The position numbers were made by a program, and so were the translations under genes. Source: a virus. From it: DNA of 37,404 nucleotides. This document shows positions 1 to 8,066 of this stretch, piece after piece. Where the stretch lies: IMG/VR virus record IMGVR_UViG_3300030103_003514, positions 1 through 37,404 of that record; one strand, given 5' to 3'. The notes below the pieces were generated by a model that worked only from the letters and a program-made list of their open reading frames with translations, ran no database searches and was not told the DNA's origin. Each line of letters begins with the position of its first letter. Within the stretch, counting starts at the first letter, position 1.

Positions 1-128
1 TCACCTGCTTCACCAGCAATACCCAAGGCCCAATTCATAGCAGCCTGTGAGTAAGTAAGATCAGGGTTTGCGGTTCTCCTGCAAGCTTGTTGAAACTCAT
101 TAAATCTTATGCCTCTACGCGGATCCAT
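1..128 (-). CDS. MazG-like nucleotide pyrophosphohydrolase, partial (3' end outside window)
   Basis: Only the first 42 codons lie inside the window; the gene runs off the left edge. The visible chain starts MDPRRGIRF and ends in NWALGIAGEAG, which matches the first helix of MazG-type all-alpha NTP pyrophosphohydrolases, where an ALGLAGEAGE-like stretch starts the EExxE metal-binding region. Enzymes of this family hydrolyse nucleoside triphosphates to monophosphate and pyrophosphate and are common in marine phages. The ATG at 126-128 overlaps the end of the epimerase gene, so it is translated as the last visible member of the glycan operon. The catalytic acidic residues lie beyond the edge, so the call rests on one motif and on context. 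Confidence 0.6.
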   Translation of the reverse strand, partial: MDPRRGIRFNEFQQACRRTANPDLTYSQAAMNWALGIAGEAG

Positions 129-1122
129 CCAATAACTCCTTTATTTTAGTTGATGCCTGCCCATCTCCAAATGGGCACTTTCTTTCTATTTGGTAGTTGT
201 CTATCATGTTCAGAACACTCCTTGAAAGATCTCCTGGACTTTTACATAGAACAACGTGACCAGACATTATAGCCTCTTGTCGTTCCGTATTCTTCCTACA
301 AACTATACATTTCTTATTAAAGAATGAAGCCTCCTCCTGAATGCCCCCACTGTCTGTAATGCAGAATTTACACTCAACTAAAAGTTTTATTAAGTCATCA
401 TGACTCAAGGGATCCACCACGTTTACGTGATCCAAAAGATGTTTGTGCTCTAGAACTCTAGGGTTTGGGTGTATAGGGAGAATGAACTCTAAATCATCCT
501 TGTAAATTTTAGCAATATTATCCAAAGCTAAGAACCAGTCACGCATTATAGAATGGTTCTCCCTTCTGTGTAAAGTTACAAGAACTTTATTGCCATAGTC
601 GGTGGATTTCTTGTACTTTAATAAGTTATCTAAAACTGTATTGCCTACGACATATGACTCGCCAGCAACATAGTCAGTTTCTAGATTTCTCAAAGATAGT
701 TCTGTTGGGCATAGATTAATATCTGCTATTCTAGAAATCATTTGCCTATACCCCTCTTCAGGGTAAGGATTTTTTAAATCTCTTGTCCTAAGGCCAGCCT
801 CTAGGTGTATAATCTTTAGATTAAGATTAAAGGCAGCTAAAGCACATGCAAATGCTGTAGCGGTATCACCCTGCACCAGAACATACTCAAACATTTTTGA
901 GTCATGATGAGGGAATTGCTCTAAGCAATCTTGAGTCACTGAGTTTAGCCTCATTGACCTGTTATTGTGACTCTTACTCTCTGGGTAAATCCTGTAATCG
1001 AAATTAACCTCCTTTAGGAGGTCTGGATGTTGACCTGTGAATAAAAGTTTGCAATCAAGTTTACCAACGAGTGGTTTTACTTTAAGCCACTCTGGTCTTG
1101 TCCCGAAACAAATTAAAATCAT
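115..1122 (-). CDS. wecB: UDP-N-acetylglucosamine 2-epimerase (WecB family)
   Basis: This 335-residue enzyme is expected to interconvert UDP-GlcNAc and UDP-ManNAc in the cytoplasm, feeding ManNAc-type sugars to glycan assembly. The family signature is complete: GTRPEWLKVKPL at the N-terminus, QGDT, HLEAGLRT followed by PEEGYRQ, HRREN, PIHPNP, TDSGGIQEEAS and ERQEAI. The residues known to be catalytic in E. coli WecB (Asp of QGDT, Glu of LEAGLR, Glu of PEE, His of HRRE) are all present. I start it at the ATG at 1120-1122, which begins MILICFGTRPE; a start 13 codons further upstream would add residues not seen in the family and overlap the previous gene. It is slightly shorter than the usual 370 residues. 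Last complete gene of the glycan cassette. Confidence 0.92.
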   Translation of the reverse strand: MILICFGTRPEWLKVKPLVGKLDCKLLFTGQHPDLLKEVNFDYRIYPESKSHNNRSMRLNSVTQDCLEQFPHHDSKMFEYVLVQGDTATAFACALAAFNLNLKIIHLEAGLRTRDLKNPYPEEGYRQMISRIADINLCPTELSLRNLETDYVAGESYVVGNTVLDNLLKYKKSTDYGNKVLVTLHRRENHSIMRDWFLALDNIAKIYKDDLEFILPIHPNPRVLEHKHLLDHVNVVDPLSHDDLIKLLVECKFCITDSGGIQEEASFFNKKCIVCRKNTERQEAIMSGHVVLCKSPGDLSRSVLNMIDNYQIERKCPFGDGQASTKIKELLDGSA

Positions 1123-1123
1123 A

Positions 1124-1492
1124 TTACAACCAGTCGGAGCATACGCCCCATAGCTTCCCATCTTTGTAAACTTCTGGATATTTCCATGCGTAGCCCTTCG
1201 AAGTGAAAGTTAGATAATCTTTATCATGCCAAAAGCAATGAATATCATTAATCCACATCTCATGTAGAGCCGGAATATTCTTGGCGTGACAGAAGAATTT
1301 TTTATTCTTCAAAAAATCCAAGGTAGTTCTATACTGAGGCTCATCATGGCCTAACCAAAATTCGGAATCTATCAACCACACATCCAATTCAACATAATGA
1401 GATTTGGAAACTTCATGCAGTTGACTGGGGTGGTTTTCTTTACTTTTGACGCGACCTTTTAAATTGCCTCTGTGAGATATGGTGTGAATCAT
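1124..1492 (-). CDS. Compact glycerophosphodiester phosphodiesterase-like protein
   Basis: A 122-residue protein with the start of a GDPD/PI-PLC-like TIM-barrel: HRG at residues 7-9, ENHP at 19-22, E35 and D37 in VELDVW, then LGHDEPQY with H49. In this superfamily the HRG histidine, the ExD pair and a second histidine form the metal and general acid/base site, so the active-site residues are present. Typical GDPD enzymes are about 240 residues or more, so this is half-length; short versions of this kind occur in surface-polysaccharide loci, as far as I recall. It may act on glycerol-phosphate or sugar-phosphodiester groups, but the substrate is unknown. Its ATG overlaps the nucleotidyltransferase stop by four bases (ATGA), and its TAA stop lies one base before the epimerase ATG. 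Confidence 0.6.
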   Translation of the reverse strand: MIHTISHRGNLKGRVKSKENHPSQLHEVSKSHYVELDVWLIDSEFWLGHDEPQYRTTLDFLKNKKFFCHAKNIPALHEMWINDIHCFWHDKDYLTFTSKGYAWKYPEVYKDGKLWGVCSDWL

Positions 1493-2193
1493 CCCTTATA
1501 ATCCGATAGAAAAGTTCTCAAATCTTCAGGAGTTCCTAATCCCCACATTTTCTTTACGGGTATAGTTCCTATATATTTACCATCTTGAATCGCTTCATTA
1601 AATACAGGGCAAACATAAAACTCATTGTTCACTCTGATATTCTTAGATATCATCTGTTCTGCATATTTAACATAATCAGATCCCTTCTTCCAGTGATAAA
1701 CACCTACAGTTGCGGTATCACTAATTGGTTTTTTCTCAGCTACCTCAGTAACTAGATCCTCTTCAACTTTAGCAAAACTCCATTTTGGGTGAGTAGCTTT
1801 GAAGGTAAGTATGTTGCCATCATTGTCGCAAGACAGATCATGCTGCCAGCCCTCTTCGAACTCTATAAACTGATCTGAGTTAGCGGTTATAAGGGGAGCA
1901 TCGTTGTCTATAAACTTTTTAGCCAATAAAGTTGTGCAAGCAGCGCCCTCAGTCATTTGATCAACTTGAACAATCTCACAACCAGGAGCTATTAAGGGTA
2001 GTAAGTAATTTAACGCATACCTGTCGTAATGTTCTTTTTGAACCAAAAAGATGTATCTACCTTTTAAATTTAAGTTTTCTACAACTTTCTGAATCATGGG
2101 CTTTCCATGAATTTCAATGAGAGGTTTTGGAAAAGTATATCCAGCTTTCTCAAATCTCGATCCTGCGCCAGCCATGGGAATTAGTATGTTCAT
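1489..2193 (-). CDS. Sugar-phosphate nucleotidyltransferase
   Basis: A 234-residue single-domain nucleotidyltransferase of the GT-A-like NTP_transferase family, which activates a sugar-1-phosphate as an NDP-sugar. It begins MNILIPMAGAGSRF, the nucleotide-binding GxGxRF loop, followed by PKPLIEIHGKPMI, the conserved lysine and substrate loop. NSDQFIEF supplies the metal-binding aspartate near residue 100. The C-terminal part contains GVYHWKKGSDY and WGLGTPEDL, typical of dTDP-glucose or CDP-glucose pyrophosphorylase relatives that lack a C-terminal acyltransferase or beta-helix domain. Which sugar and which NTP it uses cannot be told. It overlaps both neighbours by four bases, so it is translationally coupled within the cassette, and probably works with the adjacent HAD phosphatase. 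Confidence 0.82.
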   Translation of the reverse strand: MNILIPMAGAGSRFEKAGYTFPKPLIEIHGKPMIQKVVENLNLKGRYIFLVQKEHYDRYALNYLLPLIAPGCEIVQVDQMTEGAACTTLLAKKFIDNDAPLITANSDQFIEFEEGWQHDLSCDNDGNILTFKATHPKWSFAKVEEDLVTEVAEKKPISDTATVGVYHWKKGSDYVKYAEQMISKNIRVNNEFYVCPVFNEAIQDGKYIGTIPVKKMWGLGTPEDLRTFLSDYKG

Positions 2194-2786
2194 ATTAAAT
2201 CTCTGGTAACTTCTTTTGCGTTTTTTACCTGTACGACCTTAGCGCCCGTTTGTCGGGCAGCTTGCAAACCTTTTTCAGAGTCCTCTACAATTATAGTATT
2301 ACTAGGGGGTGAATTTAATATTACCATCGCCGTAATATATCCTTCGGGGTGTGGCTTTGAATTAGAGATGTCCTGATTAGAGATGAGACAGTTTATGAAG
2401 GGTAGGACGCCACTGTTTCTAAGCATTCTTTTAGCGGTCTTTTGAATTGAGTTGGTTACGCAGCCAATTCTATACCCCCTATCTCTTAACGAACTCATTA
2501 AGCTTATCTTTGAATAATCCAAAACGCATAGCTCCTCAATCACAGCGAGCGTAGCTTCTTGTTTTAAATTTTCTATCTTATCAAATTCATTCTCATGAAT
2601 TATCCCCTCTTCAGCGAGCATGTGTAGTTTAACTCTTGTGGGTAAACCATTGTAGATGGAGTCATGATCTTGCCTAAGAATCTCATAACCAGCAACGTCT
2701 CTCAAAGCTCTGTTCAAAGCTTCATAATGCCAATCACAAGCATCAACTAATACACCATCTAAATCAAATAGGACTGCCTTATTCAC
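2190..2786 (-). CDS. HAD-superfamily hydrolase (beta-phosphoglucomutase-like)
   Basis: A 198-residue HAD-fold protein. Motif I is DLDGVLVD at residues 8-15 (nucleophile Asp plus acid/base Asp), motif II is CVTNS, motif III is the lysine of SKPHPEGY, and motif IV is IIVEDSEKGLQAA. An alpha-helical cap lies between motifs I and II, as in the beta-phosphoglucomutase/phosphatase subfamily. In this neighbourhood it most likely dephosphorylates or isomerises a sugar phosphate before or after nucleotide activation. The start codon is GTG at 2784-2786, preceded by GAGAGG, and overlaps the upstream stop (GTGA). The substrate is not predictable from sequence. Confidence 0.82.
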   Translation of the reverse strand: MNKAVLFDLDGVLVDACDWHYEALNRALRDVAGYEILRQDHDSIYNGLPTRVKLHMLAEEGIIHENEFDKIENLKQEATLAVIEELCVLDYSKISLMSSLRDRGYRIGCVTNSIQKTAKRMLRNSGVLPFINCLISNQDISNSKPHPEGYITAMVILNSPPSNTIIVEDSEKGLQAARQTGAKVVQVKNAKEVTRDLI

Positions 2787-3481
2787 ACTTCACCTCTCTC
2801 CTCAGCGTTTATGCCGTATTGTTTCAGTAGATCTCTAAGCTCGGGATAATCTGAGGTGTACCATTTACCTTTAACTACCCCGGTTGCCACGTAGGGATAA
2901 GTGTTGGAGTCGTAATGATGCATTCCTCTTTTCTTATCAATATCTCGATAAGCCATCAAACCTTTGAAATCATTATTGGACGTTGTTATTGCGGTATTAC
3001 TTTCAAACTCCCAGATCGTGTTTCCGAGAGTTTGAGAATACATAGTTACAAGATCTTTCTTTTTGCAAATTGTAGGTTGAATGGTGAATACCATATCTTG
3101 AGGGCTTACAACTAAGTCTTCATACTCAGAATCTTCTAAAGCATCAACATACCCACCTCTCAGTAGTTTTATAAACGTAGTTTTTCCTTCAGAGACTAAA
3201 TTAGAGAAGTATCTAAGAGACTGATGATCAGGCTCGTCATACAGGAACATGTCCTCATGGTTAAATACGACTACCTCATCCTCAATCTCGGCTAAACAAG
3301 AGAGCACTCTCTGTTGGTAAGGTAGGGAGTCGTTGTAGTATACAACATTCCAATCATCTGGTGCTTTTCCTTCATTTGTGAACAAGACTTTATCATAATC
3401 TTTAAGATATTTTTCTGCTTGACCAAACATGACGGGCCAAATATCAGAATAGTCACTATGTGAGTAAAATAAAAACTTCAT
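2783..3481 (-). CDS. Unknown glycan-cassette protein, possibly glycosyltransferase-like
   Basis: I do not recognise this 232-residue protein with certainty. It begins MKFLFYSHSDYSDIWPVMFGQ, an N-terminal beta strand followed by an aromatic loop. Around residues 75-82 it has FNHEDMFLYDEPD, whose acidic cluster resembles the metal-binding DxD region of GT-A glycosyltransferases. There is no signal peptide or membrane segment, so a cytoplasmic enzyme is likely. The genes on both sides belong to sugar metabolism and it overlaps the HAD gene by four bases, so a sugar-transfer or modification role is an inference from context. It could also be a non-catalytic sugar-locus protein. Confidence 0.55.
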   Translation of the reverse strand: MKFLFYSHSDYSDIWPVMFGQAEKYLKDYDKVLFTNEGKAPDDWNVVYYNDSLPYQQRVLSCLAEIEDEVVVFNHEDMFLYDEPDHQSLRYFSNLVSEGKTTFIKLLRGGYVDALEDSEYEDLVVSPQDMVFTIQPTICKKKDLVTMYSQTLGNTIWEFESNTAITTSNNDFKGLMAYRDIDKKRGMHHYDSNTYPYVATGVVKGKWYTSDYPELRDLLKQYGINAEERGEV

Positions 3482-3482
3482 A

Positions 3483-4163
3483 TCACTCCCACTCCGTTTG
3501 CAAAGGTAGTTTCTTATTCCAAATGCCCCTATGCATCATCCACCACTTAAACTGCCTAATAGCATTGACGTTGTCTTTATTTAAATTCTTACTGACATCG
3601 TCATAAAGGGTGGTAAAGTTCTTCATTATATCTGGACCTGCGTAGAACCACATATCGGCTGGGCCATCTTCAAGGTATTGCCAGTCAGCCATGTAAAGTT
3701 TATTAGGATCACAGTTCGGCATAAAGTTTATACACTGCACCGGATAAGGATTATGTTTTCCAGGCCCTGAAGTATTCCTATTAATTCTACCCAAATCAAA
3801 TCGAGCCTTAATTACTAAATCATACTTGCTAAAGTCTACGAGCTTGAAGCACTCTTGAATAGAATAGAAGTGTGAGAGTATTGTTGCAGGACTTCTCCCC
3901 ATCGGGCTATCTCCAGGCATGTGAGATAGTCCTAAGCTGTCTACGATAGGCTCAAAGTCTACTTGAGGTTCAAATACCGCATTAACAGGCTTGTAAAGTT
4001 CCCTAATACTTTTTTCTAGATCGGGTTGCCAGTTGTGGATGTAGACATCAACATCAGCTTTATCCAAGATGTTCTTCTTTATATGTTGATATCCGTCAGA
4101 ACCTTTAGATGTTAGGTCCATTTTAGAATCAAAATATCCATGTAAGCAAAGAGCTACTTTCAT
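3483..4163 (-). CDS. Unknown glycan-cassette protein, putative glycosyltransferase
   Basis: A 226-residue cytoplasmic protein. Its N-terminus, KVALCLHGYFDS, followed near residue 40 by VDVYIHNWQPD, resembles an opening (ALCxxGxxR ... DVFIHxW) seen in several uncharacterised polysaccharide-locus proteins annotated as glycosyltransferases; I recall this pattern rather than having searched it. The middle segment FSKYDLVIKARFDLG has the spacing of a GT-A nucleotide-sugar-binding strand followed by an RxD-like motif. Only one base separates its stop from the next gene, and it overlaps the methyltransferase gene by four bases. The donor and acceptor are unknown. Confidence 0.55.
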   Translation of the reverse strand: MKVALCLHGYFDSKMDLTSKGSDGYQHIKKNILDKADVDVYIHNWQPDLEKSIRELYKPVNAVFEPQVDFEPIVDSLGLSHMPGDSPMGRSPATILSHFYSIQECFKLVDFSKYDLVIKARFDLGRINRNTSGPGKHNPYPVQCINFMPNCDPNKLYMADWQYLEDGPADMWFYAGPDIMKNFTTLYDDVSKNLNKDNVNAIRQFKWWMMHRGIWNKKLPLQTEWE

Positions 4164-4816
4164 CGTATCGCAGTAAAATAATATTCATCTCTGCCCATGT
4201 AAAAATCTTTACAATGATTATAATTAACTTTCTTGAATCCAATTTTCACTAAATCGTCAACAACGTATTGAGGATTTTCAACAATCATATTTTGAAGACT
4301 ATCCGCGCAGTCATAATACTTAGACCCATCCATGGACATGTAGTGCAAACAAATCATACCCTCATCTTTAAGAACTCTATACATATCAGTTAATAAAGAC
4401 AACCTAACATCATAGTTTCCTATGTGCTGGATTACTTGGTGAGACATTATAAAGTCATAAGTATTATCATCACAGGGCTTTAGCGTTGCTCCGTCATTCT
4501 GCCATGTGTGTACTTTGGCGTCTGGATGATATTTTATTGCGTATTGTTTAGCATACTCTGCATTCTGACTCGATATATCAACACCATCAACTTGATGAAA
4601 GCTGGAGTTGTCTAAAATATTCTTTATATTCCTACCACACCCGCAGCCAAAGTCTAAAGCTCTTTTACCCTGCCAATACTGTTTGTCCTTAGACACATTA
4701 TCAATAATGTATTTCCAATAATTAGGCTCCTTATCGTGCTGACTGTGATTATCAGTTATCATTAAGTGATGAGTCTCCTCAAAAGAGTCTGTGCTATTTT
4801 TTAGAAAAGATTTCAT
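4160..4816 (-). CDS. Class I SAM-dependent methyltransferase
   Basis: A 218-residue Rossmann-fold methyltransferase. Motif I is ALDFGCGCGRNIK (SAM-binding glycine loop, around residues 54-66), followed by VDGVDIS with the acidic residue that binds the ribose hydroxyls, and DFIMSHQVIQHIG at motif II/III. This arrangement is typical of methyltransferase_11/23 enzymes that methylate small molecules or sugars. In this cassette, O- or N-methylation of a sugar is the simplest inference. It overlaps both neighbours by four bases. The N-terminal 45 residues are not assigned. No DNA-methylase motif (DPPY or PCQ) is present, so I do not read it as a restriction-evasion methylase. Confidence 0.82.
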   Translation of the reverse strand: MKSFLKNSTDSFEETHHLMITDNHSQHDKEPNYWKYIIDNVSKDKQYWQGKRALDFGCGCGRNIKNILDNSSFHQVDGVDISSQNAEYAKQYAIKYHPDAKVHTWQNDGATLKPCDDNTYDFIMSHQVIQHIGNYDVRLSLLTDMYRVLKDEGMICLHYMSMDGSKYYDCADSLQNMIVENPQYVVDDLVKIGFKKVNYNHCKDFYMGRDEYYFTAIR

Positions 4817-5439
4817 ATTACTTTACAATCCTTGAATACAGGAAACTCTGTAAGGTCCCTGTAGCCATTATTTTCTGCGAGGTCATCTACATGTTCTGGA
4901 TAGTTTTGCATCAATGAGAGGCCGTGTGCGGCTTGCTGAGGGGTCATATACATGTTCCACCCAAGTGTTTCAATGCTGTCGTCCTTATAGTTGACCTCTC
5001 CACGACCCTCATAGCGAGCTTTCTTCAGCCATTCAACCATCTTATAGTTGTCCGTAAGAATCATGCCTCCCTTTCCAATAGAGAGCAGTTTCTTGATGTG
5101 GAACGATAAACACATGACAGTGCCAGGGATATACATGTCCGAGGTAAATCTCTTAGCAGAGTCATAGATAGGGTACGGCTTTAACTGGTATATGCCCTTC
5201 CAATCTCTGTCCTCAAATACGACTTCACCGCCAGCGTGCATTATGGACATTGGCACTGAAAGATATGTTCTCTTTGGAATCGTAACCTCTCTAGCTCTGT
5301 AATACTTACAGGCTAGAAACAAGGCGTTAGTGCAACTATCCACAGAAACTGCAAATGGGGCGCCTGTATATTCTGCAACCTCCTCTTCAAACATCTGAAC
5401 AATCTTGTAGGGATTGTGTCTTATACTCTTATGCGTCAT
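4813..5439 (-). CDS. Half-length DegT/DnrJ/EryC1-type sugar aminotransferase
   Basis: A 208-residue relative of PLP-dependent sugar aminotransferases, which convert a keto-sugar nucleotide to an amino sugar. The N-terminal part has the substrate/phosphate-binding region SVDSCTNALFLA; YDSAKRF corresponds to the EDAAxxxG region that stacks on the cofactor; and SFHIKKLLSIGKGGMILTD matches the HxxK...GxGG stretch, so the second lysine of HIKK should form the Schiff base. It lacks much of the segment between the first strand and the cofactor aspartate, and almost all of the C-terminal small domain: normal members are about 370-400 residues. ATG start with four-base overlaps on both sides. It could be an active minimal enzyme or a decayed one; length in frame argues for selection. 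Confidence 0.72.
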   Translation of the reverse strand: MTHKSIRHNPYKIVQMFEEEVAEYTGAPFAVSVDSCTNALFLACKYYRAREVTIPKRTYLSVPMSIMHAGGEVVFEDRDWKGIYQLKPYPIYDSAKRFTSDMYIPGTVMCLSFHIKKLLSIGKGGMILTDNYKMVEWLKKARYEGRGEVNYKDDSIETLGWNMYMTPQQAAHGLSLMQNYPEHVDDLAENNGYRDLTEFPVFKDCKVI

Positions 5440-5804
5440 ATTACCTCATATGGAATCTTACACTTCTCAAACAGCTTTCGACTGGCAGTGTTATGCTTGA
5501 GTATCTTACCAGTGGCTTCAGGATATAGTTTCTTAATCTCACTCAGCATGAAATAACCCACACCATTCCCAGCAAATGATGGATGTGTGCAGATCCTAAT
5601 ATCATTCTCTATAACACCAACATAACCAACAGGCTCACCGTATAATAGACACACCCTGTAATCTTGAGCGTGTTTTTCCATATAATTTACTTGATCTTCC
5701 GCAGTGATCTCAGATTGATTGAGAAACCACTTTAAATTTTTAGGATGCATTCGTAAATTTCTGATAAACTCATAGTGAGTTTCAGCTACCTCAACTAACT
5801 CCAC
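5436..5804 (-). CDS. GNAT-family N-acetyltransferase
   Basis: A compact 122-residue GNAT domain that would transfer an acyl group from acyl-CoA. Motif A, the pyrophosphate loop, is at HPSFAGNGVGYFMLSEI (AGNGVG in place of R/QxxGxG/A), and motif B is NTASRKLFEKCKIP near the C-terminus. GVIENDIRICTH gives the preceding beta strands 3-4. Because it follows a sugar aminotransferase in the same operon, N-acylation of an amino-sugar is the natural inference. The start is GTG at 5802-5804 with a perfect AGGAGG four bases upstream. The upstream gene overlaps it by ten bases. Confidence 0.75.
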   Translation of the reverse strand: MELVEVAETHYEFIRNLRMHPKNLKWFLNQSEITAEDQVNYMEKHAQDYRVCLLYGEPVGYVGVIENDIRICTHPSFAGNGVGYFMLSEIKKLYPEATGKILKHNTASRKLFEKCKIPYEVI

Positions 5805-6592
5805 GTATCCTCCTGAACACCATACTTATTGCGCTGACCCAATACCCAGTGCTGTAGGTATGCTCTACTATACTGCCAGCCCTCAAGCCCCATCCAAGGG
5901 TTCAGAGAGCTTCCAATATCAATATAAGTATTCTCAGGATGCTTGAAGAAACAATCCTTTACAATGAAGTTAGTAAGTGTAGACGCTGATATTAAGAACA
6001 CAACATCCTCTACATCGTTGGCTTCAATCCACTCATTAATTTCAGAAGGTAAGTCGTAATTGTTAACAAAACAATTACTGCCAATTCTGAAATCTTTTAT
6101 AATGTTAAGACCAAGCTTGCTTAGATCCGCCTTCTCATTGGCTACAAATACGATCTTCTTCTTTTGAAGGACTGGCATACACTCCTCCATGAATCTTGGA
6201 TAGTTCGCGTTGATAAATAGGTTAGAGAAAGTTAGGTGCTCGTCATCCGTTGTAAAAGAAGTTTGATACTTCAGAACATCATTCTCTAAGCATATTGCAG
6301 TGTCCTCATTGCAGGAAAGACCTTTAAAGTAATTCTTCTTATTAGCAGATAGGCAATCCTTCAAACGATTACTGATGTGTTCATGTAGCTCTGGGTTATA
6401 GTTTTTTTCTTCTTCCTTCGTATACCTCCCAGGCCCAGACCTTTCGCCTGTAACAAATCTATTTTCTTCCAGGATCAATTCTTCATTCTTAAGAATAAAT
6501 ATTTCACCATCTGAGAATCTAGAGAATCCGAAGTGCTCACCTTCACTGAGCATTTTCAAAAACTTATCAAACTCTTCTTTGTAATTCTTCAT
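5795..6592 (-). CDS. GT-D fold glycosyltransferase-like protein (DUF1792-type)
   Basis: A 265-residue protein whose FSRFSDGE motif at residues 23-30 matches the RFxDGE signature of GT-D fold glycosyltransferases; in that fold (first described for streptococcal DUF1792) the DGE residues bind the metal and nucleotide sugar. The C-terminal FLISASTLTNFIV followed by YIDIGSSLNPW is also typical of the family. It likely transfers a hexose from a UDP-sugar to a growing glycan or glycoprotein. It overlaps the GT2 gene by four bases and the GNAT gene by ten. No membrane segment is visible. Confidence 0.7.
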   Translation of the reverse strand: MKNYKEEFDKFLKMLSEGEHFGFSRFSDGEIFILKNEELILEENRFVTGERSGPGRYTKEEEKNYNPELHEHISNRLKDCLSANKKNYFKGLSCNEDTAICLENDVLKYQTSFTTDDEHLTFSNLFINANYPRFMEECMPVLQKKKIVFVANEKADLSKLGLNIIKDFRIGSNCFVNNYDLPSEINEWIEANDVEDVVFLISASTLTNFIVKDCFFKHPENTYIDIGSSLNPWMGLEGWQYSRAYLQHWVLGQRNKYGVQEDTWS

Positions 6593-7314
6593 CGTGTAAG
6601 GACAGGTTTATAACCTCTTTGCATGTAATAGCTTATAATGTCATCTCTTTCTTTATAGAACTGAGGTATCGCTTTAAGAGATCCGTTTGAGGAGGCTTTG
6701 GAGTCGTTGCCATACTCCCACGCTTTCAGTGAACTCCACATACTTTGATCATCAGGATCGTGAGGAGGGCAGAAAGTTTTGATACCATTACTGATGTTGG
6801 CTTGAAAAGACAATTGCATGTCTTCTCCATTCTCGTGTGTTGGAGGAACTTCAACCCAAAGATTGTTAAGAGTCTTCCTCTTCATAAACCAAGCATGACC
6901 GACTAAATCTACTTCAACTGTTTCTTTAGTTGGTTGAGGCCAACCTGCTCTAGTATGTTGAACGTACATTGGAGACTGCAATATACATCCCGCTCCACCA
7001 AGTATGCACTCGCCTTTTTCTTGCATAACAGACAGGCAGTTCTTGAACCAGTTCTTGCCTGGAATCGTGTCATCATCAAAGAAGGCCACGTACTTGGTTT
7101 GGGCCAACAATCCGAAAGCGAACCTACCGTGATACTTAAAATTCCTGGATGAGTCTACTACGACATCCACGGACGTTTCAACAGACCAAGCACAATCATT
7201 CCTCCAAAGCCATATTTCTTTTGGAGTGATCGTCTGAGACCTTATGGCCTTTACTTGCTCTTCAAGATATTCAGGTCGTTTGTAGCCATTAAGTATTACA
7301 GTAATTTCTTCCAT
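6589..7314 (-). CDS. Family 2 (GT-A) glycosyltransferase
   Basis: A 241-residue inverting-type GT-A glycosyltransferase. It begins with a short strand ITVILNGYKRPEYLEEQ (nucleotide-binding start of GT2), has the SQT-x-PKEIWLW strand, and the metal-binding DxD motif as FFDDDT at residues 78-83. HENGEDMQLSFQA near residue 160 supplies the ED motif that usually holds the catalytic base. There is no C-terminal membrane helix, so it is a soluble cytoplasmic transferase. It overlaps the GT-B gene by 19 bases and the GT-D gene by four. Confidence 0.83.
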   Translation of the reverse strand: MEEITVILNGYKRPEYLEEQVKAIRSQTITPKEIWLWRNDCAWSVETSVDVVVDSSRNFKYHGRFAFGLLAQTKYVAFFDDDTIPGKNWFKNCLSVMQEKGECILGGAGCILQSPMYVQHTRAGWPQPTKETVEVDLVGHAWFMKRKTLNNLWVEVPPTHENGEDMQLSFQANISNGIKTFCPPHDPDDQSMWSSLKAWEYGNDSKASSNGSLKAIPQFYKERDDIISYYMQRGYKPVLTR

Positions 7315-8066
7315 GCTTCATATATCCTATCGTCACTCCAATATTCTGCCTGCGTATCATTACCTTCATCTCCATGGTAATTAACTTCAGCATGTTCACA
7401 CTCCGGCTTAATAAGATTAAATGTCTCAAGTTCGGGAGAATGATACACATCAGTGACCTTGTCGTAAACTGTCTGCATATCGCTCGCTACGCCTCTGTAT
7501 GAGACTTTAGATCCGAGAAGAGGCAAAACCTCAGAGTTGAAATAGTTAAGATCTGAAATAGCTCCATAGAGCCTCACATCATCATGTTTATCATCAAGTG
7601 CTCTGGAAATTGATCTGTGTGTTCTTTTATTTGCATCTATACTTCCAAGAACTCCAGCGCAACGCACTTTAAATTTATTAAGCTTTACAGAATATTTACG
7701 AAAAACATTGGGTATGATTTGCCCGTCTACTCCCTGCCATTCTTTTTGAGATTTGGAGACAAAGTGAATGTCATCATAAACTAAATCCGAGTGCTCCTTA
7801 ACAGGGAACACTCTTGTCTCATGGCAAGATAGTATCAACTTCTTTACAGGAGGCCTCTTACCTAATTTCATAAAATGATAGATTACAACATCATCTTTAT
7901 TGAATTTAACATTCTGCTGACTGTCCCACTTACAAGTTACTCCGTCCCATTTCTGAGGCGTGTAAAAACAAGCGGCCCTACCTCTGCTATTGAAAAGATT
8001 TACAAGATTGTTAAAAGCGACAGTAGAGCCCCCAGGCCCACCCCAAGCACTAATTACTTTAATCAT
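7296..8066 (-). CDS. GT-B type glycosyltransferase-like protein
   Basis: A 256-residue protein with a GT-B (GT1/GT4-like) layout. It opens MIKVISAWGGPGGSTVAFNNL, a glycine-rich acceptor-side loop as in GT4 enzymes, and has VLGSIDANKRTHRSI where GT4 members start the second Rossmann domain. VYHSPELETFNLIKPECE near the C-terminus is the equivalent of the ExFGxxxxEA nucleotide-sugar motif. It is about 100 residues shorter than ordinary GT4 enzymes, so both domains are trimmed. It overlaps its neighbours by 8 and 19 bases, pointing to coupled translation. Acceptor and donor are unknown. Confidence 0.68.
   Translation of the reverse strand: MIKVISAWGGPGGSTVAFNNLVNLFNSRGRAACFYTPQKWDGVTCKWDSQQNVKFNKDDVVIYHFMKLGKRPPVKKLILSCHETRVFPVKEHSDLVYDDIHFVSKSQKEWQGVDGQIIPNVFRKYSVKLNKFKVRCAGVLGSIDANKRTHRSISRALDDKHDDVRLYGAISDLNYFNSEVLPLLGSKVSYRGVASDMQTVYDKVTDVYHSPELETFNLIKPECEHAEVNYHGDEGNDTQAEYWSDDRIYEAWKKLL

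Noticed and set aside
1123-1161. Longer start of the epimerase
   Set aside because: The extra 13 residues are not in the WecB family and overlap the previous gene; the ATG at 1122 begins the conserved first strand.
4160-4816. DNA methyltransferase for restriction evasion
   Set aside because: No DPPY, NPPY or PCQ motif; small-molecule methyltransferase layout inside a sugar operon.
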